Shown here piece by piece: positions 18,561 to 26,065 of a DNA stretch of 64,000 bases. The DNA is from CAYPZU01 sp964415395. GTDB lineage: Bacteria > Chlamydiota > Chlamydiia > Chlamydiales > SM23-39. The DNA is taken from assembly GCA_964415395.1 (NCBI GenBank), contig CAYPZU010000001.1, positions 1 through 64,000 of the forward strand. The letters run 5' to 3'. Position 1 is the first letter of the stretch. Each line of letters opens with the position of its first letter. A program made the position numbers and the translations under genes. The notes beneath the pieces were generated by a model that was not told where the DNA came from, made no database searches, and saw only the letters and a list, made by a program, of their open reading frames with translations.

Positions 18561-19673
18561 ATGCCTAAAAAAATCTGTTGGACGCCTACCCTGTTCATTC
18601 TCGGCTATCATCTCTTTCTGTTGATCGCCCTCCCGATCTATTTCCTGTCGGGAAACACCCCATCCCCTGCAATGATCGGACTTTCCGGAGGCCTCCTCTT
18701 CTTCTCCGGCATGGCCATCACCGCCGGCTACCACCGCTTCTACTCCCACAACTCCTATAAGCTCCACCCGATCCCGGAAGCGATCCTCCTCTTTTTCGCT
18801 ACCGCAGCAGCTCAGGGAAGCGCCCTCCGCTGGGCCCACGATCACCGCCTCCATCACGCCCACGTCGATACCGACAAGGACCCCTATTCGGTCAAAAAAG
18901 GACTCTTCCACGCCCACATGCTCTGGATGTTCTTCAGAACCGAAGAGATCAATCCGAAACTCGTCGCCGACCTGGCCAAAAACAAACTCGTCCAATTCCA
19001 GCATAAGTACTATGGCCTGTGCCTCGTCGCCTCAAATGTATTGATCTTCCTCGCGGCCGGCTGGCTCCTCGGAGATTACCTGGGCGCATTCCTTTTCGCC
19101 TGGTGGGTACGCCTCTTCTTCCTCCACCACACGACCTGGTGCATCAACTCCATCGCCCACTACTGGGGAACCCGCATGTACAGCCAGGAACACTCCGCCG
19201 TCGACAACTACCTGATCTCCCTCCTGACTTACGGCGAGGGCTACCACAACTACCACCACACGTTCGCCCACGACTACCGAAACGGCATCCGCTGGTACCA
19301 CTTCGATCCTTCGAAATGGCTCATCTGGGTCCTTCACAAGTTCGGCCTCGCCACAGACCTCAAACGGGTCAACGATTACCGGATCGCGCGCCAACTCGTG
19401 CTGAACCATAAAGAAGAGATCGTCCAAAGACTGAAAAACTCGATCGCCGCCCAGAAAGAAAGCTGGGAAGCGAAAGTAAACGAAGTTTCAGAGCGCCTTT
19501 CAGGCAAACTGGCCGAAATGCAGACTTTGATCGAAAAATGGAAAGCTCTGCCTCGCAAAGACAGAGAAATCATGAATCAGATCCGCTCGGTGAAGAAGAA
19601 CCTAAAGGCCGACTGGAAAGAATGGAGAGCCACCCTGAAGGCGATCTCCAAATCAGTTCCCTTGAACGCCTGA
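18561..19673 (+). CDS. Fatty-acid desaturase, acyl-CoA delta-9 type, with coiled-coil tail
   Basis: This membrane-bound di-iron desaturase introduces a double bond into acyl chains using oxygen and an electron donor. The three histidine boxes are present: HRFYSH (58-63), HRLHH (95-99) and HNYHH (about 231-235), in the spacing of stearoyl-CoA desaturases, with hydrophobic segments at about 9-31, 38-56 and 150-190. After the catalytic core (to about 280) comes a charged, heptad-like tail of roughly 90 residues (QRLKNSIAAQKESWEAKVNE) that the short bacterial enzymes usually lack. The enzyme needs oxygen, which implies an aerobic niche. Its 3' end overlaps the convergent HIT gene by 21 bp. Confidence 0.92.
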   Translation: MPKKICWTPTLFILGYHLFLLIALPIYFLSGNTPSPAMIGLSGGLLFFSGMAITAGYHRFYSHNSYKLHPIPEAILLFFATAAAQGSALRWAHDHRLHHAHVDTDKDPYSVKKGLFHAHMLWMFFRTEEINPKLVADLAKNKLVQFQHKYYGLCLVASNVLIFLAAGWLLGDYLGAFLFAWWVRLFFLHHTTWCINSIAHYWGTRMYSQEHSAVDNYLISLLTYGEGYHNYHHTFAHDYRNGIRWYHFDPSKWLIWVLHKFGLATDLKRVNDYRIARQLVLNHKEEIVQRLKNSIAAQKESWEAKVNEVSERLSGKLAEMQTLIEKWKALPRKDREIMNQIRSVKKNLKADWKEWRATLKAISKSVPLNA

Positions 19674-20186
19674 CGAATCGATCGCGGCCCGGATTCTCCG
19701 GGCCGTCTCTTTCATCTCCATTTCAGACTCGGGACTCCAATAAGGAGAGAGAAAAAAGCGCAATGAAAAGAGCGCGTGGTTTTCCGACAGAGTCCGCGGC
19801 AGGTAATGAAAGTGGAGATGCGGCACCGACTGCCCTGCGGAGAGGCCGTTTTTCTGGATCAGCAGATAATCGTCTTTCCCGAACAGCTCCTTCTCGGCTC
19901 TATGGACCTTCCGGATCAAATCTTGGATCGCGCCCATTTCAGCCTCTGTCAGCTCCTCGAACCGCTCGACATGCCGCTTCGGGATCACCAGGACATGGCC
20001 TGGAACCGCGGGCTTATAGGTCAAAATCCCCAGAGCGAGGTCCGATTCATAAAAAGCCTGCGCCTCCCTCACTTCCTCTTTGCAAAAAGGGCACGCCCCC
20101 TTTATAAACCGATTTTGAACCGGCACCCAAAAAAGAGCGGCTCCGAGAAGGCCCGAGAGGAGGAGAATAAAAAGAATCTTTTTCAT
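19653..20186 (-). CDS. HIT-family hydrolase with N-terminal membrane anchor
   Basis: This 177-residue protein carries a histidine-triad domain: GHVLVIPKRHVE at about 63-74, and the triad HLHFH (123-127) inside GQSVPHLHFHYLP. HIT proteins hydrolyse nucleotide-phosphoramidates or dinucleoside polyphosphates. Unusually, residues 1-20 (MKKILFILLLSGLLGAALFW) form a signal peptide or anchor, and the domain starts after KGACPFCKEEV, whose two Cys may bind zinc as in other HIT proteins. An exported HIT domain is uncommon. Convergent with the desaturase and divergent from the nucleotide translocase. Confidence 0.88.
   Translation of the reverse strand: MKKILFILLLSGLLGAALFWVPVQNRFIKGACPFCKEEVREAQAFYESDLALGILTYKPAVPGHVLVIPKRHVERFEELTEAEMGAIQDLIRKVHRAEKELFGKDDYLLIQKNGLSAGQSVPHLHFHYLPRTLSENHALFSLRFFLSPYWSPESEMEMKETARRIRAAIDSSGVQGN
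19685..19705. terminator. Hairpin between the convergent desaturase and HIT genes
   Basis: CGGCCCGG, a 5-nt loop, CCGGGCCG form a perfect 8-bp stem, 12 nt after the desaturase stop and inside the coding end of the HIT gene. The plus side continues TCTCTTTC, so the T tract is weak. It could end the plus transcript. Confidence 0.5.
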
Positions 20187-20256
20187 CGTTTCCCGATCGA
20201 CATTTATACCTCAGCTCATGTATAAATGCTAAAGAATCTGACTGGATCAATTGGGA

Positions 20257-21771
20257 ATGGCGACTGGAGAAATCTCTCCATTTGCCAGATGGCGGCAGCG
20301 CATCTGGCCTATCAAAGCTTACGAGCTAAAGAAGATCCTCCCTCTCCTTTTCATGAAATTTTTCATTTCCTTTACGTATGGTGTCCTCACCAGCATGAAG
20401 GACGCTTTCGTCGTGACGGCGAAAGGCTCCGGGGCCGAAGTGATCCCGGTTCTGAAAGGGTGGGTCGTCCTCCCGATGGCCCTTGGCGCCACGCTCCTCT
20501 ACTCGAAACTCTCCAACCTCTTCCGGCGCTCCGCCCTATTCTACGGCATCATCATCTTCTTTATGGCGTTCGTCTGCCTGTACGGATTCGTCCTCTACCC
20601 CAATATCGACGCCCTTTCGCCCCATAAATCGGCCGATTGGCTCGTGAGCATCATCGGCGAGCAGAACTCCCACTGGGTTGCCATCTACCGGAACTGGATC
20701 CAATCGATCTTCTTCGTCACCGCAGAGCTTTGGGGCGGCGTCGTGATCTTCCTCCTCTTCTGGGGATTCGTCAACCATATCTGCAATTTCAATGAAGCGA
20801 AGCGGTGCTACAACCTCTTCATCGCCGGAGGCGACCTCGCCCAGATGTTCACCGGCCCCCTCGTCTGCTATTTCACCGGGAAATACATCGGAGAAAACTT
20901 CCACTTCGCCCTGGAAAGCCTCGTCTGCTGCGTCCTCTTCTTCGGCGCCATGATCATGGCCCTCCACTTCCTCCTGACCCGCAAGGTCTTGAAAGACGAA
21001 CGGCTCTATCAGCCGGAACACCAGGATCAGCCATTCGAACAGAAGACCAAACTTTCCCTTCTGGAAAGCCTGAAATTCATCGCCCGCTCGCCCTATCTCC
21101 GGGCCATCGCGGTCATGGTCGTCGCTTACGGCCTCACCGTCAACCTCACCGAAGTCACCTGGAAAGCCAACCTCAAACTTGCCTACCCCGAAACGGGAGC
21201 TTACCAGTCCTTCATGGCCCAGGTCAGCTCGTCCGTCGGCGTCTGCTCGTTCATCATCACCCTCTTTTTCAGCGGGATGATCATCCGCGTCCTCGGCTGG
21301 CACTTCTGCGCCCAGCTCCCCCCGATCATCATCGGAACGACCAGCCTCATCTTCCTCACCCTCTTCCTGAACCCCGAATGGATCGCCCCGCTTACAGGAA
21401 AATTCGGAACCACGCCGCTCCTCCTCATCGTCCTCTTCGGCGCCTTCCAGAACGTATCGACCAAGGTGATGAAGTACGCCTTCTTCGACGCCACTAAAGA
21501 AATGTCTTACATCCCGCTCGACCAGGAGTCGAAGGTGAAGGGGAAAGCCGCGATCGACGTCGTCGGCGCCCGCCTCGGCAAATCGGGAGCCGCCTGGATC
21601 CAGATCATTCTAATCCAGATCGCCGGCACCGGCTCGGTCCTCTCGATCACCCACTTCCTCCTCCCTCTCATCGCCTGCACGGTCTTTTTCTGGATCCTGT
21701 CGGTCCGCTCGCTCAATAAAGAGTTTACTCTGCGCCACCAGCAGAAGCTCGCCCTCGAAACTCCCAATTAA
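20257..21771 (+). CDS. ATP/ADP (nucleotide) translocase, NTT/TLC family
   Basis: This nucleotide transporter of obligate intracellular bacteria and plastids exchanges host ATP for ADP or imports other nucleotides across the inner membrane. The protein is about 504 residues with some 11-12 hydrophobic helices. Recognisable family segments are FPFARW-like SPFARWRQRIWPIKAYELKK at the start, KDAFVVTAKGSGAEVIP, LKGWVVLPMA, the central ITEVTWK-type VNLTEVTWKANLK, and the conserved end DATKEMSYIPLDQESKVKGKAAIDV. I use the ATG at 20257; the in-frame TTG at 20251 would add only two residues. Which nucleotides are carried cannot be told from the sequence. This gene is the best single pointer to a chlamydial origin. 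Confidence 0.95.
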   Translation: MATGEISPFARWRQRIWPIKAYELKKILPLLFMKFFISFTYGVLTSMKDAFVVTAKGSGAEVIPVLKGWVVLPMALGATLLYSKLSNLFRRSALFYGIIIFFMAFVCLYGFVLYPNIDALSPHKSADWLVSIIGEQNSHWVAIYRNWIQSIFFVTAELWGGVVIFLLFWGFVNHICNFNEAKRCYNLFIAGGDLAQMFTGPLVCYFTGKYIGENFHFALESLVCCVLFFGAMIMALHFLLTRKVLKDERLYQPEHQDQPFEQKTKLSLLESLKFIARSPYLRAIAVMVVAYGLTVNLTEVTWKANLKLAYPETGAYQSFMAQVSSSVGVCSFIITLFFSGMIIRVLGWHFCAQLPPIIIGTTSLIFLTLFLNPEWIAPLTGKFGTTPLLLIVLFGAFQNVSTKVMKYAFFDATKEMSYIPLDQESKVKGKAAIDVVGARLGKSGAAWIQIILIQIAGTGSVLSITHFLLPLIACTVFFWILSVRSLNKEFTLRHQQKLALETPN

Positions 21772-21821
21772 ATATCCCTACACACTAAAAAATTAACAGC
21801 ACAGTAAGCTTTTAATTACGT

Positions 21822-21850
21822 TTGTTTTTCAACTACACTAAACCTATAAT
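21822..21850 (+). promoter_or_regulatory. Promoter of the first double-repeat cassette
   Basis: TTGTTT (21822-21827), a 17-nt spacer and a perfect TATAAT (21845-21850) in an A+T-rich stretch. A good ribosome binding site, AAGGAG (21863-21868), precedes the ATG at 21877. In contrast to several other genes here, this one has a normal leader. Confidence 0.7.
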
Positions 21851-21876
21851 TCATGCTGAAAATAAGGAGCTGAATT

Positions 21877-22593
21877 ATGGTTGCAGAACTATACCGCGAG
21901 GGAGTAAATAATCAGTTAATGCCAAGGAGGCGCCCTGAATTTGAGTCAGACATAGTCGGCGCCGAAGCAGCTAAACTTACCAAGTTTAGCGATGCAGGCG
22001 GATCTCAAAGGCAGTGGCTGTCCGACGCAGGCAGAACCGATTCTTCAGTCACGAGCGGTATATGGCAAATTGGAAACAGCGAAAGAACAATGGCAGCGCA
22101 GCGCGCATTCGCTGACATTATCGTCGCAGCAGACGGAAGAGATCATTACCTTGCGAGCTATTCTTACTACGATCAAAACATCGAACTCGAAGACGGATCG
22201 TTCTGGAGCATCCGCGGATCCGACATGCATAAAATCCTCAACTGGGCGCAAAACGACCCGCTGACGATCTGCCCGAACAACCGCCTCTTCGGCTCCACCT
22301 ATCTGATCCAAAACCGCGTCACAGGCGAAACTGTTGAAGCCGACCTCATCATCGGCCCTGTCGCATTCGGCGCGAACACCCACTGGGTCGTAGGAATCGA
22401 CCTCTGGCTCCATCGCATCTATCTTGAAGACGGAAGCTACTGGGATGTCCGCGGCATCGACTCGATTTCCCAATGGTCCGTCAACGACACCATCGTGCTC
22501 GGCGACGGCAAGAACGAATGGTTCGGCCGCCACGACTCGATCCTGATCAACGTCAATCTCAACACTTACGTCTACGCAAACAGGGCGGGTTAA
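21877..22593 (+). CDS. Unnamed double-repeat protein (xLEDGSxW...ND family), copy 1
   Basis: I do not recognise a named family. This 238-residue protein contains two related repeats. The first (about residues 90-155) is built on IELEDGSFWSIRGSD, LNWAQNDPLTI, then ADLIIGP; the second (about 172-238) on IYLEDGSYWDVRGID, SQWSVNDTIVLG and ILINVNLNTY. The alternation of polar and aromatic residues suggests a small beta-structure. The same two repeats occur in the gene at 25356-26057. There is no signal peptide here. Instead the first 60 residues are Arg/Glu/Ser-rich, and their coding DNA matches an intergenic repeat at 46.8 kb. The gene leads an operon with two Inc-like proteins. A secreted or effector role is a guess. 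Confidence 0.8.
   Translation: MVAELYREGVNNQLMPRRRPEFESDIVGAEAAKLTKFSDAGGSQRQWLSDAGRTDSSVTSGIWQIGNSERTMAAQRAFADIIVAADGRDHYLASYSYYDQNIELEDGSFWSIRGSDMHKILNWAQNDPLTICPNNRLFGSTYLIQNRVTGETVEADLIIGPVAFGANTHWVVGIDLWLHRIYLEDGSYWDVRGIDSISQWSVNDTIVLGDGKNEWFGRHDSILINVNLNTYVYANRAG
21920..22049 (+). repeat. Coding segment homologous to the intergenic element at 46.8 kb
   Basis: From CCAAGGAGGCGCCCTGAAT to the GATTCTTCA end, this stretch aligns with the reverse complement of 46761-46890, with long identical runs (AGGAGGCGCCCTGAAT; CGAAGCAGCTAAA; TTAGCGATGCAGGC; CAGTGGCTGTCCGACGC; CAGAACC; GATTCTTCA). It encodes about residues 15-58 of the protein. It contains a perfect hairpin, CTAAACTT-ACC-AAGTTTAG. Confidence 0.8.
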
Positions 22594-22594
22594 C

Positions 22595-22882
22595 TTGATC
22601 TCAGCTGTTGCCCAAACTTCTATTCAAACAAAAGAGAAAATACCCAGCGCCAACAAACCTTCTTCAAAACTGGATGATAGCGGTAAACAGTTAATCGGCT
22701 CGGCTTTGATAGCAATTGGATGCTTAGGCATCTTCTTTCTTGTTGTATTCACCTCGATGCTACCCGTTTTAATCGGATCCCTCGCAATTGGTGCAGCTAT
22801 TACGGTCATCTTTTTTTCTACCTACCGCTCACCAACCCTCTTCCTTGCGACGCCAGATCAAGACATCCGATTTCCCCTATGA
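22595..22882 (+). CDS. Small two-lobed hydrophobic protein, Inc-like candidate
   Basis: This 95-residue protein probably starts at a TTG one base after the stop of the upstream gene, with GGGCGGG just before it, so it is likely translationally coupled. It has a polar Ser/Lys-rich N-terminal 45 residues and then two hydrophobic lobes separated by a short turn (SALIAIGCLGIFFLVVFTSM, then VLIGSLAIGAAITVIFF). The C-terminal tail is short. This is the Inc topology. No sequence family is recognised. It sits directly after the double-repeat protein, and an analogous gene (26066) follows the paralogue at 25356. Confidence 0.6.
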   Translation: MISAVAQTSIQTKEKIPSANKPSSKLDDSGKQLIGSALIAIGCLGIFFLVVFTSMLPVLIGSLAIGAAITVIFFSTYRSPTLFLATPDQDIRFPL

Positions 22883-22941
22883 GAGTAAATTGATTGGTTT
22901 TCATATAAATATTTCAACTCTGAGTACAGGAGCATAAGAAC

Positions 22942-23514
22942 ATGTCAACTATTGGAACACAGTCCATTCAAGCCCAACAGTCGGCTCCTCCAGCGCCGCC
23001 TGCGCCCAACCGCACTGTTGAGCTCGCCAAAAAAATCGCCGTTGCAGCTGTTGCCGCAATTGCGATTGCAGCGGTCGTTCTGACCTGCGCCTACGTCCCC
23101 GCTCTTCCAGCTCTCATCGTAACGCTTGCGATTGCCGGAGCGATCGCGCTCATCTTCGCATCTGTATGCTGCCGGCCGGCCGTCGTCGTCCACCCTCCGC
23201 TGCACCGCACTTTCGTTCCGATCGACTCGCCGCGCGTTTATATAGCGCCCGCGCCTGTCTACGTAGCGCCTGCGCCCATCTTCGTCCCTCCGCCCGTTGT
23301 GAGAAGGCCGATTTTTCCGATCCTGAGATCCGAACCGCATGTCAGAGTGGGACGAGGCGACGTATTTAGATCGGTTCCTCCTGCGAGAACGACTGCGCCC
23401 GTTTTCCGCATGAGCCAGCCTCACGTCAGAGTCGGAGCGAGAGACGTCTATTCAGACCGGAGCGCGCCTCCCGTTCGGACAGGCGGAGCCAGAGTGGCTG
23501 TTGGGAGACGCTAG
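22942..23514 (+). CDS. Inc-like protein with proline-rich repeat tail
   Basis: This 190-residue protein starts after AGGAGCATAAGAAC. An N-terminal proline-rich stretch (QSAPPAPPAPNRT) precedes a two-lobed Ala/Ile-rich hydrophobic segment at about 30-78 (IAVAAVAAIAIAAVVLTCAY, then a second lobe up to SVCCRP). The tail has Ala-Pro repeats (VYIAPAPVYVAPAPIFVPPP) and two copies of PHVRVGxxDV followed by SVPPART or SAPPVRT. Proline-rich tails of this type are expected to face the host cytosol and bind SH3- or WW-type partners if the protein is an Inc; that is inference. The basic, unstructured tail ends VAVGRR. A MITE-like element begins 4 nt after its stop. Confidence 0.65.
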   Translation: MSTIGTQSIQAQQSAPPAPPAPNRTVELAKKIAVAAVAAIAIAAVVLTCAYVPALPALIVTLAIAGAIALIFASVCCRPAVVVHPPLHRTFVPIDSPRVYIAPAPVYVAPAPIFVPPPVVRRPIFPILRSEPHVRVGRGDVFRSVPPARTTAPVFRMSQPHVRVGARDVYSDRSAPPVRTGGARVAVGRR

Positions 23515-23518
23515 GGAG

Positions 23519-23669
23519 TGTCGTCGATTGACCTTCTGGGAGATCTCTGATGGATTTTTCTGCAGGGTTTGGCGCGGAGATCGCAATCAACTTCAACCAG
23601 TTTATTAGATCGAGCGCAGAGCCCTGCTGAAAAAGGCGCGGAGAGCTTTCCATAGGTAAATTGACGACA
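23519..23669. mobile_element. MITE-like element with ~30-bp imperfect terminal inverted repeats
   Basis: The left end TGTCGTCGATTGACC (23519-23533) matches the reverse complement of the right end GGTAAATTGACGACA (23655-23669) at 13 of 15 positions. Weaker similarity continues inward for about 15 bp more (TCTGGGAGATCTCTG against TATGGAAAGCTCTCCG). The 151-bp interior has no convincing gene. No clear target-site duplication is visible. It looks like an internally deleted insertion sequence or a MITE. Confidence 0.65.
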
Positions 23670-23673
23670 GGCC

Positions 23674-24648
23674 CTATGAATTCAGCTCGTTGATCCAATC
23701 GACGAGAAGCGAATCGAGCCAATAGAATCCTCTTCCGTTCGCAGGGTGGCCTAAATACCCCATATGGCCGCCCTTTTTCGTTTTATAGAGCTCCACATGG
23801 GACGGCAAATCGACCCCGTCGAGAGATGTGTGGCAAATAATCGGATCGTCCTCAGAGAGAATCACCCTGCAGGGAACCCCGATATCCGGGACATAGTGCA
23901 TGGAGCTGCATTTCGAATAATAATCCTCGGCGCTTTCGAATCCATGCTGAGGGGCTGTGTAGAGCTGATCGAATTCGTAGAGATTGATATCGCGCGGAAT
24001 TTCCACTCGGGGCAAGTCCTTGAACTTCCGGTGCCTATCAAGCACCTCTTCTCTTAGCAACTTGCAGAAATAGCGGTGCATATACCGGTTTTCAGGTTCA
24101 AGGAATAGCCGGATGCTTGAAAAGAGATCGGCCGGCGGACTCACGGCGATCGCCCCCTGAATGAATTTCCCTCCAGCAGCGCCCAATTCGCCCGTAAGCT
24201 TTAAAACGATATTCCCCCCCAGAGAAAACCCAATCAGGAAAAAAGGCGACTGAGGAGACTCCTTCTTCAGCTTCTCCAGCACCTCGAACAAATCGTCGCT
24301 CCGTCCGCTATGATAAGGGCGTCTTGCCAAGCCCTTTCCCGAGCCGCACCCCCGCATGTTATAGCGGATCGCCCGAATGCCCATAGCCGTCAGCCTGTGC
24401 GTCATCCGAACCACATTCGGCGATAGGGACGATCCTCCGAGACCGTGGATCAGAACGACTGTCGGCTGATCCGCCGTCCAACCCGAAGGCGTTGAAATTT
24501 CGATCGAAATCAGATCTCCATCGCTCAAAGCGATAAGCCTTTGAACGCAAGGCGGTTTAGGGGAAAGCAGGACAAGCCCGTTGCAAACGGTCTGAACATG
24601 GGGGTTCTCCATGAACGGGAAGGGGATAAAGGGGATCTCCTGGCTCAT
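23674..24648 (-). CDS. Alpha/beta hydrolase, YheT / ABHD1-3 type
   Basis: This esterase-like protein is about 324 residues long and starts at the ATG at 24648 (an in-frame TTG at 24669 would add seven residues). The YheT-type N-terminus FMENPHVQTVCNGL is visible. The oxyanion region is VVLIHGLGGSS, and NMRGCGSG is a hallmark of this subgroup. The nucleophile Ser lies in GFSLGGN, the acid in ILSEDDPI and the His in KKGGHMGYLG. Relatives hydrolyse short-chain or phospholipid esters; the true substrate is unknown. It runs opposite to the flanking double-repeat cassettes and next to the PagL-like gene. Confidence 0.9.
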   Translation of the reverse strand: MSQEIPFIPFPFMENPHVQTVCNGLVLLSPKPPCVQRLIALSDGDLISIEISTPSGWTADQPTVVLIHGLGGSSLSPNVVRMTHRLTAMGIRAIRYNMRGCGSGKGLARRPYHSGRSDDLFEVLEKLKKESPQSPFFLIGFSLGGNIVLKLTGELGAAGGKFIQGAIAVSPPADLFSSIRLFLEPENRYMHRYFCKLLREEVLDRHRKFKDLPRVEIPRDINLYEFDQLYTAPQHGFESAEDYYSKCSSMHYVPDIGVPCRVILSEDDPIICHTSLDGVDLPSHVELYKTKKGGHMGYLGHPANGRGFYWLDSLLVDWINELNS

Positions 24649-24716
24649 CTTGCTACCTAAACAAACCAATCTAATTCTTATAATAATTAATTTAAAATAT
24701 CAAGAATTAATTATAA

Positions 24717-25241
24717 TTAATTATGCTCGCGATGAAAAGGGAAACCTTTTCTAAGAGGAATGTCGTAATAGAGGACCAGAGACTCTTCTCCCGGGTTGCG
24801 GCGGCCCAGGCTGGCGTTCGAAAGATGGTAGAAGTGAATTCCCAGACGGTGCCAGTCGGCAAACTGCCACCCCAGCTCGATCCCCGACCTGAATTCGATC
24901 GGGTACCCCAGATCCTTTCCCCTTCCATTCGCGTAGTAGCCTCCCGCAAATCCGGGCGCGAACAGAAAATGGTCGAAGAAGAGAAGATCGAAGTTGATTC
25001 CTGTATAGACATAGAAAGCGCCGTCCGCATTCGCCATCAATCCGACGAGAGGGCGGAATTCAAGATAGCGGTTCGGCGACTTGAGGCATTTCAGATGGAA
25101 CTTGTATTCCGCTGCGATCTCCCACGTCCTCCATTTCGGACGGTAAAAATCGTATCCCCCTCCCGCAAATGAAAGAAAATCAGGAGGAGTATTCCCTGAG
25201 AGAACGCGAGCCAAAAACAGAAAAACTGGAATCCACCTCAT
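24717..25241 (-). CDS. pagL: PagL-type lipid A 3-O-deacylase (outer membrane)
   Basis: PagL removes the 3-O-linked acyl chain of lipid A in the outer membrane, often lowering TLR4 recognition. The 174-residue protein has a signal peptide (MRWIPVFLFLARVLSG), barrel-like alternating strands and the signature HLSNASLGRRNPGEE at 139-153. His139, Ser141 and Glu153 match the spacing of the known catalytic triad (His-X-Ser and a Glu 14 residues after the His). Length is right for the family. GAGAGAGAG precedes the ATG. A lipid A modifying enzyme fits an intracellular parasite that hides its endotoxin. Confidence in the family is high; the activity is inferred. Confidence 0.9.
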   Translation of the reverse strand: MRWIPVFLFLARVLSGNTPPDFLSFAGGGYDFYRPKWRTWEIAAEYKFHLKCLKSPNRYLEFRPLVGLMANADGAFYVYTGINFDLLFFDHFLFAPGFAGGYYANGRGKDLGYPIEFRSGIELGWQFADWHRLGIHFYHLSNASLGRRNPGEESLVLYYDIPLRKGFPFHREHN

Positions 25242-25355
25242 ACTCTCTCTCTTTAGCGATCTCGAGATCCTTGCGCAAGCAGGAATTTTAATTACAAAAA
25301 TCGATCCCCTTGGTAGAGTTCACGGCTCGAATTTTTCATAACTTCGGAGACCGCC

Positions 25356-26057
25356 ATGAAAAAACTAACGCATCAGATTAAATCCCTTGCTCTTTTCGCC
25401 CTTGTAGCCCCAACCCTCCTCCTCGCGCAGGAAGACAGCCATGTTTCGGTCGGCACCCGTCCGATGAGCCCCGACTCCTCGTCGCAGCCTGAGCCTGCCG
25501 CAGGCCAGGAAAACTCTGAACAGTCGGCCAACTACTCTCTTCAGGAAGAATCGTGCTGCGGATTCATCTTCGACCGCTATCCCCGGATCGAATATCCCAA
25601 CACACACTGGCTCACCGCTGTTTCCGCTTACGGCGACCAGGTTGAACTCGAAGACGGCTCCGTCTGGAAAATCAACACCTACGACGGCTACAAAGCCCTC
25701 AACTGGCGCTCCAACGACCCTCTCTCGATCACCCAGAACAGCCGCTGGTTCTCGAGCTACACCTACAAAATCGTCAACAAAAACACCGGCTCTTCGATCG
25801 AAGCCAATCTCTTCCTCGGCCCCATCAAAGACGGCGAATACACGAAATACATCTATACCATCGACCAGAACGTAGGCGAACTCGTCCTCACTGACAGCAC
25901 CCACTGGGAAGTCTCTTCAAGCGACTCCTACATCTTCCGCGACTGGGCGCCGAACGACGCCATCATCCTCGGCACCAATACGGGCTGGGACTCGAAGTGC
26001 GAGGCGATCCTCATCAACGTCACCATGAACAACTTCGTCCGCGCAAAACAATTTTAA
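25356..26057 (+). CDS. Unnamed double-repeat protein (xLEDGSxW...ND family), copy 2, secreted
   Basis: This 233-residue paralogue of the protein at 21877-22593 has a clear signal peptide (MKKLTHQIKSLALFALVAPT ending ...LLLAQ), which copy 1 lacks. A Ser/Gln/Glu-rich linker at 25-65 precedes two repeats. The first (about 83-150) has VELEDGSVWKINTYD, LNWRSNDPLSI, WFSSYTYKI and ANLFLGPI. The second (about 165-233) has LVLTDSTHWEVSSSD, RDWAPNDAIILG and ILINVTMNNFVRA. The repeat units align with copy 1 motif by motif, so the two genes descend from one ancestor. It leads an operon with proline-rich Inc-like proteins, the same context as copy 1. No function is known to me. Confidence 0.82.
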   Translation: MKKLTHQIKSLALFALVAPTLLLAQEDSHVSVGTRPMSPDSSSQPEPAAGQENSEQSANYSLQEESCCGFIFDRYPRIEYPNTHWLTAVSAYGDQVELEDGSVWKINTYDGYKALNWRSNDPLSITQNSRWFSSYTYKIVNKNTGSSIEANLFLGPIKDGEYTKYIYTIDQNVGELVLTDSTHWEVSSSDSYIFRDWAPNDAIILGTNTGWDSKCEAILINVTMNNFVRAKQF

Positions 26058-26065
26058 GGTGAATC

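Noticed and set aside
20536..21303. Open frame of 255 codons antisense to the nucleotide translocase
   Set aside because: Extremely acidic, motif-free shadow of a well-supported gene.
23426..23722. Open frame of 98 codons on the minus strand across the MITE-like element
   Set aside because: It spans the element, the end of one gene and the end of another; no ribosome binding site or domain. Likely spurious.
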